64,000 nt of DNA from Kribbella qitaiheensis. GTDB taxonomy: Bacteria; Actinomycetota; Actinomycetes; Propionibacteriales; Kribbellaceae. The notes beneath the pieces were generated by a model. The model had not been told where the DNA came from and searched no databases. It saw nothing but the letters and a program-made list of their open reading frames with translations. Below are positions 46,137 through 54,755 of the stretch, one piece after another. Where the stretch lies: NCBI RefSeq assembly GCF_014217565.1, contig NZ_CP043661.1:6386001-6450000 (forward strand), in the 5' to 3' direction. Position 1 is the stretch's first letter. Each line of letters starts with the position of its first letter. A program made the translations under genes and the position numbers.

Positions 46137-47171
46137 TTGACCGGCCGCCCAACGTTGGCCACCGTCGCCGCCTCGGCAGGGGTGTCGGTCGCGACGGTCT
46201 CCAAGGTGCTCAACGGACGCAGCGACGTCTCGGAGGCGACCCGCGCGCGGGTGCAGGACGTGCTCCGCGAACACGAGTACGTCGGGCGCCGGCCCGAGCC
46301 GGTCGAGCGGCAGACGGTCGAGCTGTTCTACCAGGGCTTCCTCAACAGCTATTCGGTCGAGGTGATCCAGGGCGTGGTCGAAGCCGCCCAGGCTGCCGAT
46401 GTGGATGTGGTGGTGAGTTCCAGGCCGCCGCACCCGCAAGGGGGTGGTTCAGGGCGGGCACAGCCGTGGGTGCGCGCGATGGCGGCAACCGGGCGCCGTG
46501 CCGCGATCGGAATCACGTGTGAGCTGACGACCGCCGACCTGGCCGCGTTGTCGCGGGCGAGGCTGCCGCTTGTCGTCGTCGACCCGGTCAACATCGCGCA
46601 GCCGGACGTGACCAGCGTGGGCTCGACGAACTTCGCGGGCGGGATGGCGGCGACCCAGCACCTGCTGTCACTCGGCCACCGACGCATCGCGTACCTCGGC
46701 GGCCCACCGACGTCGGGCTGCAACCAGGCCCGGATGAACGGATTCCGCGGCGCGATGGAGGCAGCCGGCGCGCCGGTGCCCAAGGAATACGTGTGGCTGC
46801 GCGAGTTCCTGTACAACGACGGGCTGGCGGGCGGGGCGGCCCTGCTCGACCTACCGGAACCGCCGACCGCGATCTTCGCCGGCAGCGACGAGGTCGCCCT
46901 CGGCGCGATCGAAGCCGCTCGGGCGCGGGGGCTACGCGTTCCCGAGGAGCTCAGTGTGGTCGGCTTCGACGACACGCAGGTCGCCCGCCTCGCGTCGCCC
47001 CAACTGACGACCATCCGGCAGCCGCTGCGCGAGATGGGCGCTGTCGCGCTCCGGACCGCCCTTCAGCTCGCAGCCGGTGAGAAGGTCGACTCGCACCATG
47101 TCGAACTTGCCACCCGGCTGATCGTCCGGAGCTCGGCGAACGAACCTGCGTTGGAGTCTGTCGGCTCCTAG
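46137..47171 (+). CDS. LacI-family regulator of the xyloside locus
   Basis: This 344-residue LacI protein begins at a TTG codon (MTGRPTLATVAASAGVSVAT) with GAGGAGG eight bases before it. An in-frame GTG at 46128 lies inside that ribosome-binding site. The helix-turn-helix is followed by hinge VLNGRSDVSEATRARVQDVL and a sugar-sensor domain with STNFAGGMAATQHLLSLGHR, IFAGSDEVALGAIEAARARG and ELSVVGFDDTQVARLASPQL. It lies 13 bases after the GH3 gene and is likely co-transcribed. It probably acts on the two palindromes between GH3 and the binding protein gene. Confidence 0.92.
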   Translation: MTGRPTLATVAASAGVSVATVSKVLNGRSDVSEATRARVQDVLREHEYVGRRPEPVERQTVELFYQGFLNSYSVEVIQGVVEAAQAADVDVVVSSRPPHPQGGGSGRAQPWVRAMAATGRRAAIGITCELTTADLAALSRARLPLVVVDPVNIAQPDVTSVGSTNFAGGMAATQHLLSLGHRRIAYLGGPPTSGCNQARMNGFRGAMEAAGAPVPKEYVWLREFLYNDGLAGGAALLDLPEPPTAIFAGSDEVALGAIEAARARGLRVPEELSVVGFDDTQVARLASPQLTTIRQPLREMGAVALRTALQLAAGEKVDSHHVELATRLIVRSSANEPALESVGS

Positions 47172-47563
47172 TGCGGCTGGTGGCGGCGGTAGCGGGCACG
47201 CGGGCCGCCGATCATGACGACCCAGAAGAGGATCCAGAAGACCCACGGCGCCGCGAAGGTGATGCTGGCGACGACCAGGCCCATCATCAGGATCGGTAGT
47301 AGCCAGAACAACGGCGGTGGGTTGAACCGCTGCGGACCAGGCCGCCCGGGGCGCCGGGCGACGGCGTACGCGAACTGTGGTTGCAGGGCGGCTTCCGGCC
47401 CGGGGAGGTCGGCGAACAGCGGCCCGAGGTCCTCGTCGTACCGGGCTCGCGTCGCCTGATCGCTGCGTTCCTCGAACTCCGTCTGGGTGATCCGGCCGGC
47501 CACGAAGTGTTCGCTGAGCGCGGCCACGGCTTGGTCGCGTTCGGCGTCGCCGATCCGGATCAT
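47168..47563 (-). CDS. DUF1707 membrane protein
   Basis: This 131-residue protein has an N-terminal DUF1707 (SHOCT-like) domain, IRIGDAERDQAVAALSEHFV then AGRITQTEFEERSDQATRAR, followed by two hydrophobic helices (PPPLFWLLPILMMGLVVASI, TFAAPWVFWILFWVVMIGGP). Many actinobacterial DUF1707 proteins sit next to PadR regulators, as here, with overlapping stop and start. Function is unknown. Its 3' end overlaps the convergent lacI gene by four bases. Confidence 0.9.
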   Translation of the reverse strand: MIRIGDAERDQAVAALSEHFVAGRITQTEFEERSDQATRARYDEDLGPLFADLPGPEAALQPQFAYAVARRPGRPGPQRFNPPPLFWLLPILMMGLVVASITFAAPWVFWILFWVVMIGGPRARYRRHQPH

Positions 47564-48198
47564 GACCGGCCCCGGTCGTTCGGTCGGTCCGACGCGTCCG
47601 AGTCGTCCGGCTCGTCGTCGGCGAGGATCGAGTAGAGGGTGCGACGGAGCTCGGACAGGGCCTTGCGGGCCTTCTCCTGCTGGTCGGGGTTACCGGCGGC
47701 GAGGATCTGCCAGAGCGCGGCGCCGACCTGGCCGAGAAGCGGCTTCAGGCTGTTGTCGTCGTCGCCTTGTGGCGCGGCCATCGCTTCCCATGGCGCCGAT
47801 ACCTCGTCGGCGTGCTCGGCGACGTACGCACGGCCCTCGTCGGTGAGCGTGAACGTCCGGCGCCCGACCGCGGCATCCGCCGTCACCAGGCCTTCGTCCT
47901 CGAGTTGCTGCAGGGTCGGGTAGATAGAGCCTGGGCTGGGCTTCCAGGCGCCGCCACTGCGCTCGGCGACCTCCTGGATGATCTGGTAGCCGTTCATGGG
48001 CTGCTCAGCCAGTACTGCGAGGATCGCGGCCCGCACGTCGCCGCGGCGAGCCTTCGGCCCACGCCCCCAGTTGCGCTGTCCACCCCAGCCCGGGCCTGGA
48101 CCTGGACCGAAGCCAGGGCCGCCGCCGAACATGGCGCCCCATTGCCCGAACGGGTGCTGCCCGGCGAACGCGCTGTGTCCGCGCCGCCCGCCGCTCAT
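47560..48198 (-). CDS. PadR-family transcriptional regulator
   Basis: The PadR winged helix is clear: RRGDVRAAILAVLAEQPMNG, YQIIQEVAERSGGAWKPSPG, then SIYPTLQQLEDEGLVTADAA. The wing GRRTFTLTDEGRAYVAEHAD leads to a C-terminal dimerisation helix. The N-terminus before it is Gly/Pro/Phe-rich (GPGFGPGPGPGWGGQRNWGR), a common actinobacterial PadR feature. The start is uncertain: 48198 (MSGGRRGHSAF) is used, but 48252 and 48294 are in frame. It overlaps the DUF1707 gene and diverges from an MFS gene, whose export activity it may control. Confidence 0.87.
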   Translation of the reverse strand: MSGGRRGHSAFAGQHPFGQWGAMFGGGPGFGPGPGPGWGGQRNWGRGPKARRGDVRAAILAVLAEQPMNGYQIIQEVAERSGGAWKPSPGSIYPTLQQLEDEGLVTADAAVGRRTFTLTDEGRAYVAEHADEVSAPWEAMAAPQGDDDNSLKPLLGQVGAALWQILAAGNPDQQEKARKALSELRRTLYSILADDEPDDSDASDRPNDRGRS

Positions 48199-48335
48199 CG
48201 CGGCGAACCATTCCCTCTTGATGTCGTCGACGAACGAACAATGCTGTGCCATCCGCTGCCAGGGCCACCCGGCCGCGTACGTCGATCCGGTCATGCTGGA
48301 CCACCGTTCCCTCAGGAGCTGTTCCGATACGTCGA

Positions 48336-48345
48336 CGATATATCG
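48336..48345. promoter_or_regulatory. Candidate PadR operator CGATATATCG
   Basis: A 10-bp perfect palindrome sits in the divergent region between the PadR and MFS genes, with a half-repeat CGATAC a few bases away. This AT-core palindrome in otherwise GC-rich DNA fits a PadR site. Confidence 0.5.
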
Positions 48346-48445
48346 CGAACCAATCGCAACCAAGGAATCAGCCGGTCGAATCTCCTGTCGAGTACGTGTT
48401 GCCGGCTCCGACGTTGCAGGTGACAACGCGACCGAGGAGATCCTG

Positions 48446-49714
48446 ATGAGAGCCGATCAGCTTTTGCGGACGTACGTGACGCTCACGGTGGTGTCGACGG
48501 GGGCCTCGTCGATGATCTGGGGGATCAATACGTTGTTCCTGCTCGATGCCGGGCTGAGTGTCGGCGAGGCATTTGCGGCGAATGCGTTCTTCACGGCGGG
48601 GATGGTGCTGTTCGAGGTGCCGACCGGAGTCGTCGCCGATACGGTCGGCCGGCGCGCGTCGTACCTGCTCGGTGCAGCGACTCTCTCCGGATCGACGCTG
48701 CTCTACCTGTTGTTGTGGCAGACGGGTGCGCCGTTCGCAGCGTGGGCGGGTTCGTCGATCCTGCTCGGGCTGGGGTTCACCTTCTTCAGCGGTGCCACGG
48801 AGGCCTGGCTGGTCGACGGTCTGGCCGCTACCGGGTACACAGGCTCGCTCGAGTCGGCGTTCGCCAAGGGCCAGATCGCGAGTGGTATCGCGATGATGGT
48901 CGGCACGATCGCGGGCGGCGTACTGGCTCAATCGACCAACCTCGGCGTTCCGTACCTCGTCCGGGCGGTGCTGCTCGGGGTCACCTTCGTGGTGGCTTGG
49001 CGGTCGATGTACGACGTCGGCTTCGTGCCGAAACCGCGGGTCTCGATCGGCTCCGAGATGCGCGGCATCGTGCGGTCGTCGCTGGATCACGGTCTGCGGA
49101 ACCCACCCGTGCGCTGGCTGATGCTCGCCGCGCCTTTCAGTATGGGCGTGAGTGGATACGGCTTCTACGCCGCTCAGCCCTACCTGCTCCAGTTGTACGG
49201 CAGCCGCGACTCGTACGCCGTCGCCGGCTTCGCTGCCGCGTTGATAGCAGCAGCGCAGATCATCGGCGGAGCTTCGGCGCCCTTGGTGGCTCGTGCATTC
49301 AGACGCCGTACCTCGGTATTGCTCATCACCTCGATCGGCACGGCGGCCGTGCTCGCGCTGATGGGATTGGTCCACAACTTCTGGGCAGTGCTGGCACTGC
49401 TGGCGGTTTGGGGGATCATGTTCGCCGCCACCGGGCCGGTGCGGCAGGCGTACCTCAACGCGCTGATCCCTTCGGCGCAGCGGGCCACTGTTTTGTCGTC
49501 GGACAATCTGCTGGCGTCCGCCGGAGGCGTGGTCATCCAGCCGGGTCTCGGCAGGGCCGCGGATGCTTGGAGCTACGGACCGTCCTACCTGATCGGTGCC
49601 GGCGTTCAGTTGTTCGTCCTGCCATTCATCCTGATGGCCCGGGCCGAACGCGCCAGTGCCGAAGCCCCGGCCGACAGCAAACCCGCGCCCGAGCGCATCG
49701 CCGTACCGGCCTAG
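48446..49714 (+). CDS. MFS transporter (12-TM)
   Basis: This 422-residue transporter has 12 hydrophobic helices. The loop 2-3 motif is TGVVADTVGRRASYLLGAAT, and a GSTLLYLLLWQTGAPFAAWA segment follows. It resembles actinobacterial MFS exporters of the tetracycline/macrolide efflux type, but substrate cannot be assigned. GAGGAG lies seven bases before the ATG. The last base pairs of the gene, including TAG, coincide with the CTAG flank of a small inverted-repeat element. Confidence 0.9.
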   Translation: MRADQLLRTYVTLTVVSTGASSMIWGINTLFLLDAGLSVGEAFAANAFFTAGMVLFEVPTGVVADTVGRRASYLLGAATLSGSTLLYLLLWQTGAPFAAWAGSSILLGLGFTFFSGATEAWLVDGLAATGYTGSLESAFAKGQIASGIAMMVGTIAGGVLAQSTNLGVPYLVRAVLLGVTFVVAWRSMYDVGFVPKPRVSIGSEMRGIVRSSLDHGLRNPPVRWLMLAAPFSMGVSGYGFYAAQPYLLQLYGSRDSYAVAGFAAALIAAAQIIGGASAPLVARAFRRRTSVLLITSIGTAAVLALMGLVHNFWAVLALLAVWGIMFAATGPVRQAYLNALIPSAQRATVLSSDNLLASAGGVVIQPGLGRAADAWSYGPSYLIGAGVQLFVLPFILMARAERASAEAPADSKPAPERIAVPA

Positions 49715-49818
49715 TGCCCCGAGTCCGAAGTTCTTTGACATGGACCGGCGCCCAGGCAAGCACCCCGATGCACGCACCTGGGCACCGCCCACTGTCAAAC
49801 AACTTCGAACTCGGGGCA
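49715..49818. mobile_element. 104-bp MITE-like element with CTAG target duplication
   Basis: The 26-bp inverted repeats read TGCCCCGAGTCCGAAGTT.. from the left and TGCCCCGAGTTCGAAGTT.. from the right, with two mismatches overall. The element is flanked on both sides by CTAG (49711-49714 and 49819-49822). The interior can form a further small hairpin (GCCCAGG/CCTGGGC). There is no coding capacity, so a transposase would be supplied in trans. Confidence 0.8.
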
Positions 49819-49838
49819 CTAGTTGCTAACGGCAACTG

Positions 49839-50064
49839 TCAGAGATCCTCGGGGGAAGGCAGTGGCTTCTTGCGTTCGGTCTGGACCTGGATCTCGAGGT
49901 GCGACGCAGCGGCGGTCGGGTGCCACATCTCGTCGAAAGGTCCCGTCATCGAGCCGCTGATCCCACGCCGCCGGGCGCGAGCCGCCGCCTTCGCGAGCAG
50001 ACCGAGAAACCCCGTAACCACTACCAGGCTGGCGAAAAGCATCCAGATACCGTTGATTGCCACC
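49839..50064 (-). CDS. Small membrane protein (DUF6191-like)
   Basis: The 74 codons encode one hydrophobic helix (IWMLFASLVVVTGFLGLLAK), a basic stop-transfer (ARARRRG) and a tail containing GPFDEMWHPTAAASHLEIQV. The GP(F)xExxxPT...xE.Q pattern is seen in short actinobacterial membrane proteins of the DUF6191 type. The GTG at 50064 with AAAGGGG just upstream is a plausible start; a longer open frame adds no family-like sequence. Function is unknown. Confidence 0.6.
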
Positions 50065-50240
50065 ACCCCCTTTGCTGCGGAACGCTGAGCTCCGGCCGGT
50101 CGTTCCCGCGACTGTCGCGGCCTCGTTGAAAGCGTCCGATCCGGACCCTGCTTTGACGCAGGGCTTTGATTCGCGGCAGAAGAATTTGGGTCCGGAGCTG
50201 GACCGGAAAGGCAGCTCTGACGTACCCTGCAAGGATGCAT

Positions 50241-51179
50241 ATGAGTGAATTGGGCAAACAACTCATTCCAACCATATCACTTGAATCCGAAGAGTACAAA
50301 TCGCCACATGCGGGGAGCTGGCGACTGGGGGACCTGACGGTCCGCCGGATCGGATTCGGTGCGAAGCGGCTCGGCGGAGGCGAGGGCGACGCCAACGCCG
50401 CCGAGCAGGTGAGAAGCCTGCTTAGGCGGGCTGTTGACCTCGGCGTCAACCACATCGACACCGCCGCCTTTTACCCGACCTTCGGACACCTCGGCGAGAA
50501 GCATGACTTCACCGGCCTGAACTGGGCCAACGACGCCATCGGGCAAGCTCTCGCCCCATACTCCAGCGACTTGGTCATCGCGACCAAGGTGGGCCCTACC
50601 GAAACCGGCCTCGCGAAGCCGGATCAGCTGCGCGGGCTGGTCGAGGAGAACCTGCGCCAACTCAGGCTGGACTGCCTGGACCTGGTGTATCTGCGCCAAA
50701 CCGGCTTGGAGTCCGTCGCCGAGCACTTCGGAGTACTGGCTTCGCTCCGTGAGGCCGGGATGATCCGGAACCTGGGGCTGTCCAACGTGCGTTCGGAACA
50801 CCTTTCGCAAGCTCAGGAGATCGCGCCCGTGGTCGCAGTACAGAACCGGTACGGCGTCGACTTCGGTCGTGTCAACGACGCGATGCTGACGTCGTGCGGC
50901 GAACAGGGCATCGCCTTCGTTCCGTTCTTCGCCCTGACCGGCGTTGGTCGAGAGGCCGGCGGAGTCAACCATTCCGACCAGGTCCGAACCATCGCAGACA
51001 ACCACGGCGCGACACCCGCCCAGATCCGGATCGCCTGGACCCTCGCCCAGGGTCCCCACGTCCTCGCCATCCCAGGCACGGGAAACCCGGACCACCTCAC
51101 CGAGAACGTCGCCGCCGGCACGATCCAGCTCACCGCCGATGAGTTGGCCATCCTGAATGCTCTGCCCAGCATCGACTAG
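50241..51179 (+). CDS. Aldo/keto reductase
   Basis: This 312-residue (beta/alpha)8 protein has AKR motifs: WRLGDLTVRRIGFGAKRLGG, VNHIDTAAFYPTFGHLGEK with catalytic Asp and Tyr, SDLVIATKVGPT with the catalytic Lys, then LDCLDLVYLRQTG where the usual LxH His is replaced by Arg. NLGLSNVRSEHLSQAQEI, QNRYGVDF and the NADPH-binding VLAIPGTGNPDHLTENVAAG follow. It probably reduces an aldehyde or ketone with NADPH. AAGGA precedes the ATG at 50241 by five bases. The His-to-Arg change is notable but occurs in some AKR branches. Confidence 0.9.
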   Translation: MSELGKQLIPTISLESEEYKSPHAGSWRLGDLTVRRIGFGAKRLGGGEGDANAAEQVRSLLRRAVDLGVNHIDTAAFYPTFGHLGEKHDFTGLNWANDAIGQALAPYSSDLVIATKVGPTETGLAKPDQLRGLVEENLRQLRLDCLDLVYLRQTGLESVAEHFGVLASLREAGMIRNLGLSNVRSEHLSQAQEIAPVVAVQNRYGVDFGRVNDAMLTSCGEQGIAFVPFFALTGVGREAGGVNHSDQVRTIADNHGATPAQIRIAWTLAQGPHVLAIPGTGNPDHLTENVAAGTIQLTADELAILNALPSID

Positions 51180-51238
51180 CAAACCACTTCCCGGCATACG
51201 CTGGGATGAAGAGTAGGGACGACGGGAAGGGATCGGGT

Positions 51239-52400
51239 ATGGATCCCCTTCCCTTCGTCGACGGGCGCGCGGGTCTGGCGTTCACGATCGCGGTCGGGCT
51301 CTTCGTCGTACTGCAGGCGGGTTCTACCCTGGTGGCAGCCGTACGGCGGGGGAGGTCGCGGGCGAGCCACGTCCGGATGGATCGCGGCACCTTGCCGCTG
51401 GTGATCCTGTTCGTTGCCGCCGGATTCATCGGCGCCGCGCAAAGCGCTGGCCGGGTCGGAGGCGCGACGATCGCGCTAGTGCCCTGTTTCTGAAGTTCGC
51501 TGGATAAGTTGGTCTCGGGTGTTTTGTCCTGTGCCGCATTGGCGGTAGCGGCTTCGGCTGCGTGGCAGTAGTCCTTCGCCCGCCGGGATCGGGTGGGAGT
51601 TCGTTCGCCGTCGGGGCACCGGGGTCTGGTGGGGTTGGTCAAGTGCGCGGAGCGTGATTGGGCGGGTCGGCTGGCTCCGAGGCTGTGTGTGTCTGGGATG
51701 CTCGCTGTTGCCTGCGGTGTGGGCGTCTTTGTGCATCGGCTGAGTGTTCCGGGCCGATCGCGTGCTCAGGGCGTGCACAAGGGCGCGGAACGCCCGCGTC
51801 GGTTGCCGGCCTCTGTGCATCCGCTGAGCGTTTTCCGCGGGTGGAATACTCAGCCGGTGCACAAAGACGCCCGCACTTGGGGCGTCGGGGTTGGCTGCCA
51901 TCGGTGCGGCCTCAGACACCTTCCGGGGAGCGGGGGGGGCCGGGGGCCGGGGAAGGCCTCGTCCCCCGCGCCCGGCATGGTGTCAGACTTATCCAGCGAA
52001 CTTCAGAAGCAGGACACTAGGTCATCCCGCCGTCCGATGGACGGTCTTTGCCCTAGGCATCGTCATGATCCTCGTCGGAGCCGCTCTGAGACTCTGGGCG
52101 ATCGTCACCCTGGGCAGGTGGTTCACGTACGACGTACGCGTGACCGCTGGTCAGCCGGTCGTTCAGTCCGGTCCCTATCGGTGGATTCGGCACCCGAGTT
52201 ACACCGGGATCGTGCTCCTTCTCCTTGGCGTCGGCCTCACCTTGGGGAACTGGCTCTCGTTGCTGCTGATCGCCTCCCTGCCCACCATCGGCCTCGTTGT
52301 CCGCATCCGCGTGGAGGAGGCTGCCCTCCTCGCCAGACTCGGCGCACCCTACGAGCGGTACGCCGCCACCAGGCGCCGTCTGGTCCCCGGCATCTGGTGA
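51239..52400 (+). pseudogene. Isoprenylcysteine carboxyl methyltransferase-like gene split by a MITE
   Basis: The 5' part (51239-51479) encodes membrane helices of an ICMT/PEMT-like methyltransferase (DGRAGLAFTIAVGLFVVLQA, LPLVILFVAAGFIGAAQSAG). The 3' part (from 52021) encodes VILVGAALRLWAIVTLGRWF-like helices and the catalytic PYRWIRHPSYTGIVLLLLGV with RHPxY, then EEAALLARLGAPYERYAATR. Removing the 537-bp element and one CTAG copy gives GATIALGHPAVRWTVFA in one frame, exactly as an intact family member would read. So the gene was whole and was broken by one recent insertion. The uninterrupted protein would have about 206 residues. Confidence 0.88.
51480..52016. mobile_element. 537-bp MITE-like element with CTAG duplication and nested repeats
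   Basis: Thirty-base inverted repeats begin TGCCCTGTTTCTGAAGTTCG on the left and TGTCCTGCTTCTGAAGTTCG on the right, 28 of 30 matching. CTAG flanks both ends (51476-51479, 52017-52020). The interior carries four copies of a 20-bp motif (about TTGTGCATCGGCTGAG) in alternating orientation at 51728, 51762, 51811 and 51848. No transposase is encoded. It shares CTAG target and TG[C/T]CC ends with the 104-bp element 1.7 kb away, so both were probably moved by one IS5-like transposase, although the repeats differ further in. Confidence 0.87.
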
Positions 52401-52405
52401 TCAGC

Positions 52406-52843
52406 TCAGGACGGACGAGCCAGGTAGGCCGTTTTGGCATCGGCCGAGAAACCACAGGCGCGGTAGAAGGCGTGCGTCGCTGGTGTGCGTGAGCCAGTCA
52501 TCAACATCGCCTTGTAGCAACCGGCATCCCAGGCGGCTGCGAGCGTGCCGGCCATCGCCTGCTTACCCAATCCCGTGCCCCGCCGGGACTTCTCCACGAC
52601 GACGTTCTCGATCACGGCGTACGGCGAAGCTGAGCGGGTGAGATTCGGGATCACGTTCAAGTAGGTCGTGGCGACGGCCGCACCGTCCTCCTCGAGCAAG
52701 AAGATCCGCAGTCCGGGGGTGGCGAGGATCTGCTCGAAGGCCGCCGCGTCGGACCCGTCCAGCAGGACTGGATCGCCCGGATGCAGCTGACGGTAGAGAC
52801 GGACGATGTCGTCGAAGTCCTCAAGCCGCGCCTCTCGGAACAT
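52406..52843 (-). CDS. GNAT-family N-acetyltransferase
   Basis: This 145-residue protein reads MFREARLEDFDDIVRLYRQL, then YAVIENVVVEKSRRGTGLGK as the acetyl-CoA-binding motif A, and ATHAFYRACGFSADAKTAYL near the end. The ATG at 52843 matches the family start and just clears the end of the convergent-strand LysR gene at 52854; an upstream ATG would overlap it. It follows the LysR gene on the same strand, so the two may form a small operon. The substrate is unknown. Confidence 0.88.
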   Translation of the reverse strand: MFREARLEDFDDIVRLYRQLHPGDPVLLDGSDAAAFEQILATPGLRIFLLEEDGAAVATTYLNVIPNLTRSASPYAVIENVVVEKSRRGTGLGKQAMAGTLAAAWDAGCYKAMLMTGSRTPATHAFYRACGFSADAKTAYLARPS

Positions 52844-52853
52844 GTCCCGAACC

Positions 52854-53762
52854 CTATCGGGGCTCGGCATCGCCCAGCTCGGCCGACTTCGCGGCGACGA
52901 TCGCTGCGATTTCGATGGCTCGTTTGGTGAGGGGTGACTGGGTGCGTCCGGCTCGCCAGAGCAGATAGATCTCGCGTTGTGGTGGCGCGGGGCGGAGCTC
53001 GTGAATGGACAGGGCCGGGTCGACGGCGGCGCTGCCTAGGACGAGCCGGGGGAGTACGGCGGAGCCCAGGCCCGAACGGACCATCGCCAGGACAGCTTCG
53101 TTGCCGGCGGCGCGAAACACGATCTGGGGCTGGACGTCGTTGTGGGCGAACATCTGCTCCACACGGGGCTGGTCGCAGGTCGGCGGCCAGGCCACCATCG
53201 GTGCGCGGTGGAGGCTGCTGAGCTGGACCGGGCCCGCCGGGAAGGCGCCGCGCGGGGCGACGAGGACGTACGGATCGTCGAGGAGTTTGAGATGTTCGAT
53301 GTCGCCGCCCTCGAGCCGGCTGTCGTGGAACATCAGGTCCACTTTGTCGACCGGCGGGGAATCGGATTCGTCCTCCGATAGCCGGATGTCGCAGCCGGGG
53401 TGCTCCTCGCGCAACTGGCGGATGACGAGCGGCAGCAGCACGTTGGAGACACTTTGGAAGGTGCCGATGTCGATGCGCCCGTCGCCGGCCTTGAATCGTT
53501 CGACCGCGACGGTCATCGCCTGGCTCCTGTCCAGCAGGTCCCGGCCATGGGAGAGCACGACCGAGCCGAGCGGAGTGAGCCGTACCGGTTTCGGTCCACC
53601 GGGCCGGTCGAACACCGTGCCGCCGACGACCCTTTCCAGTACGGCGATGTGCTGGCTCACCGTCGATTGGGTGTATCCGAGCCGGGCGGCCGCCCGGCCG
53701 AACGACCCCTCGTCATCGATCGCGGCCATGGTCGCCAGATGACGTAACTCAACCTCGGACAT
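52854..53762 (-). CDS. LysR-family transcriptional regulator
   Basis: This 302-residue LysR protein has the N-terminal helix-turn-helix GSFGRAAARLGYTQSTVSQH, IAVLERVVGGTVFDRPGG. The effector domain starts GRIDIGTFQSVSNVLLPLVI and runs through DLMFHDSRLEGGDIEHLKLL. The start MSEVELRHLATM at 53762 fits the family; a longer frame adds 12 non-family residues. It is divergent from the methyltransferase gene at 53849, the usual LysR target arrangement, and upstream of the GNAT gene. Confidence 0.92.
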   Translation of the reverse strand: MSEVELRHLATMAAIDDEGSFGRAAARLGYTQSTVSQHIAVLERVVGGTVFDRPGGPKPVRLTPLGSVVLSHGRDLLDRSQAMTVAVERFKAGDGRIDIGTFQSVSNVLLPLVIRQLREEHPGCDIRLSEDESDSPPVDKVDLMFHDSRLEGGDIEHLKLLDDPYVLVAPRGAFPAGPVQLSSLHRAPMVAWPPTCDQPRVEQMFAHNDVQPQIVFRAAGNEAVLAMVRSGLGSAVLPRLVLGSAAVDPALSIHELRPAPPQREIYLLWRAGRTQSPLTKRAIEIAAIVAAKSAELGDAEPR

Positions 53763-53848
53763 GCGTCGACGGTATATCGGATCCTGCGATCGGATCAATC
53801 GAAACCAATCGCTTTTCCCAATGCAGTCGTAGGCCTAGGGTCGAAGCC

Positions 53849-54631
53849 ATGACCGGAGAACACGAGAGCCGCCCGTTCGACTACGACGCCGAGCTGCGTC
53901 GCTATCACCAACGGCTGCAGGCGGCCGCGGCGGTCGGACCCGATGACCACGTGCTCGACATCGGCTGCGGCACCGGGCTCACCACCCGCGAAGCCGCTAG
54001 CGCAGCCGTTCGAGGAAGTGCGGTAGGAGTCGACATCTCCGCCGAGAGGTTGGCGACTGCCCGCCGGCTCAGCAAGCTGGACGGCCTCCGCAACATCCAC
54101 TTCGAACAGGCCGACGCGCAGACTCACCCTTTTCAAGCTGATCTCTTCTCCGTCGCCGTCGGTCGCTTCGGCACGATGTTCTTCAGCGACCCACAAACCG
54201 CCTTCACCAACATCGCCCGGGCGCTGCGCCCCGGAGCACGATTTGTCCAGTTGGTGTGGCAGGACAGCAAGCACCAGGACTGGTACGCCGTGTTCCGCCA
54301 GACCCTCGCAACAGGACGCACCTTGCCCGGACGCGGCGGCGCCTTCTCCCTAGCCGACCCAGCAACCGCGGAACATCTCCTCACAACCGCCGGCTTCACC
54401 AACATCCAGATCACCGACACCCGCGAGCCCGTGTACTGGGGGCCAACCCCCGAAGCCGCCCTCGCCGCCGCACACAGCCTCGGCATGACCCAAGACCTCC
54501 TCGCAGACCTCACCCCACCCCAACGCGACGAGGCCCTCCAGCATCTTCACGCCAGCGTCGCCGCCCACCACACCCCCGACGGCGTCTGGTTCAACTCCCG
54601 AGCCTGGCTGATCACCGCCCACCGCCGGTGA
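53849..54631 (+). CDS. SAM-dependent methyltransferase
   Basis: This 260-residue class-I methyltransferase has motif I DHVLDIGCGTGLTTREAASA, then GVDISAERLATARRLSKLDG (motif II acidic residue) and FQADLFSVAVGRFGTMFFSD. ARALRPGARFVQLVWQDSKH serves as motif III. It methylates a small molecule or lipid that cannot be predicted. It is divergent from the LysR gene and probably under its control. Confidence 0.9.
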   Translation: MTGEHESRPFDYDAELRRYHQRLQAAAAVGPDDHVLDIGCGTGLTTREAASAAVRGSAVGVDISAERLATARRLSKLDGLRNIHFEQADAQTHPFQADLFSVAVGRFGTMFFSDPQTAFTNIARALRPGARFVQLVWQDSKHQDWYAVFRQTLATGRTLPGRGGAFSLADPATAEHLLTTAGFTNIQITDTREPVYWGPTPEAALAAAHSLGMTQDLLADLTPPQRDEALQHLHASVAAHHTPDGVWFNSRAWLITAHRR

Positions 54632-54755
54632 GGACGGGCATGAAGACCAACTGCCGCTTGCCGCAGCGAGAGGGAGGTGCTCTCGACGGTGATGATCGTG
54701 CCATTGCCCACGGCAACTACTGCGCCTGTGTGAACACTGTCGCGCAGGCGCTGAT

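Noticed and set aside
54632..54755. Possible tmRNA gene beside smpB
   Set aside because: tmRNA needs roughly 350 bases with a tRNA-Ala-like end. Only 124 bases lie between the methyltransferase and smpB and no such end is seen.
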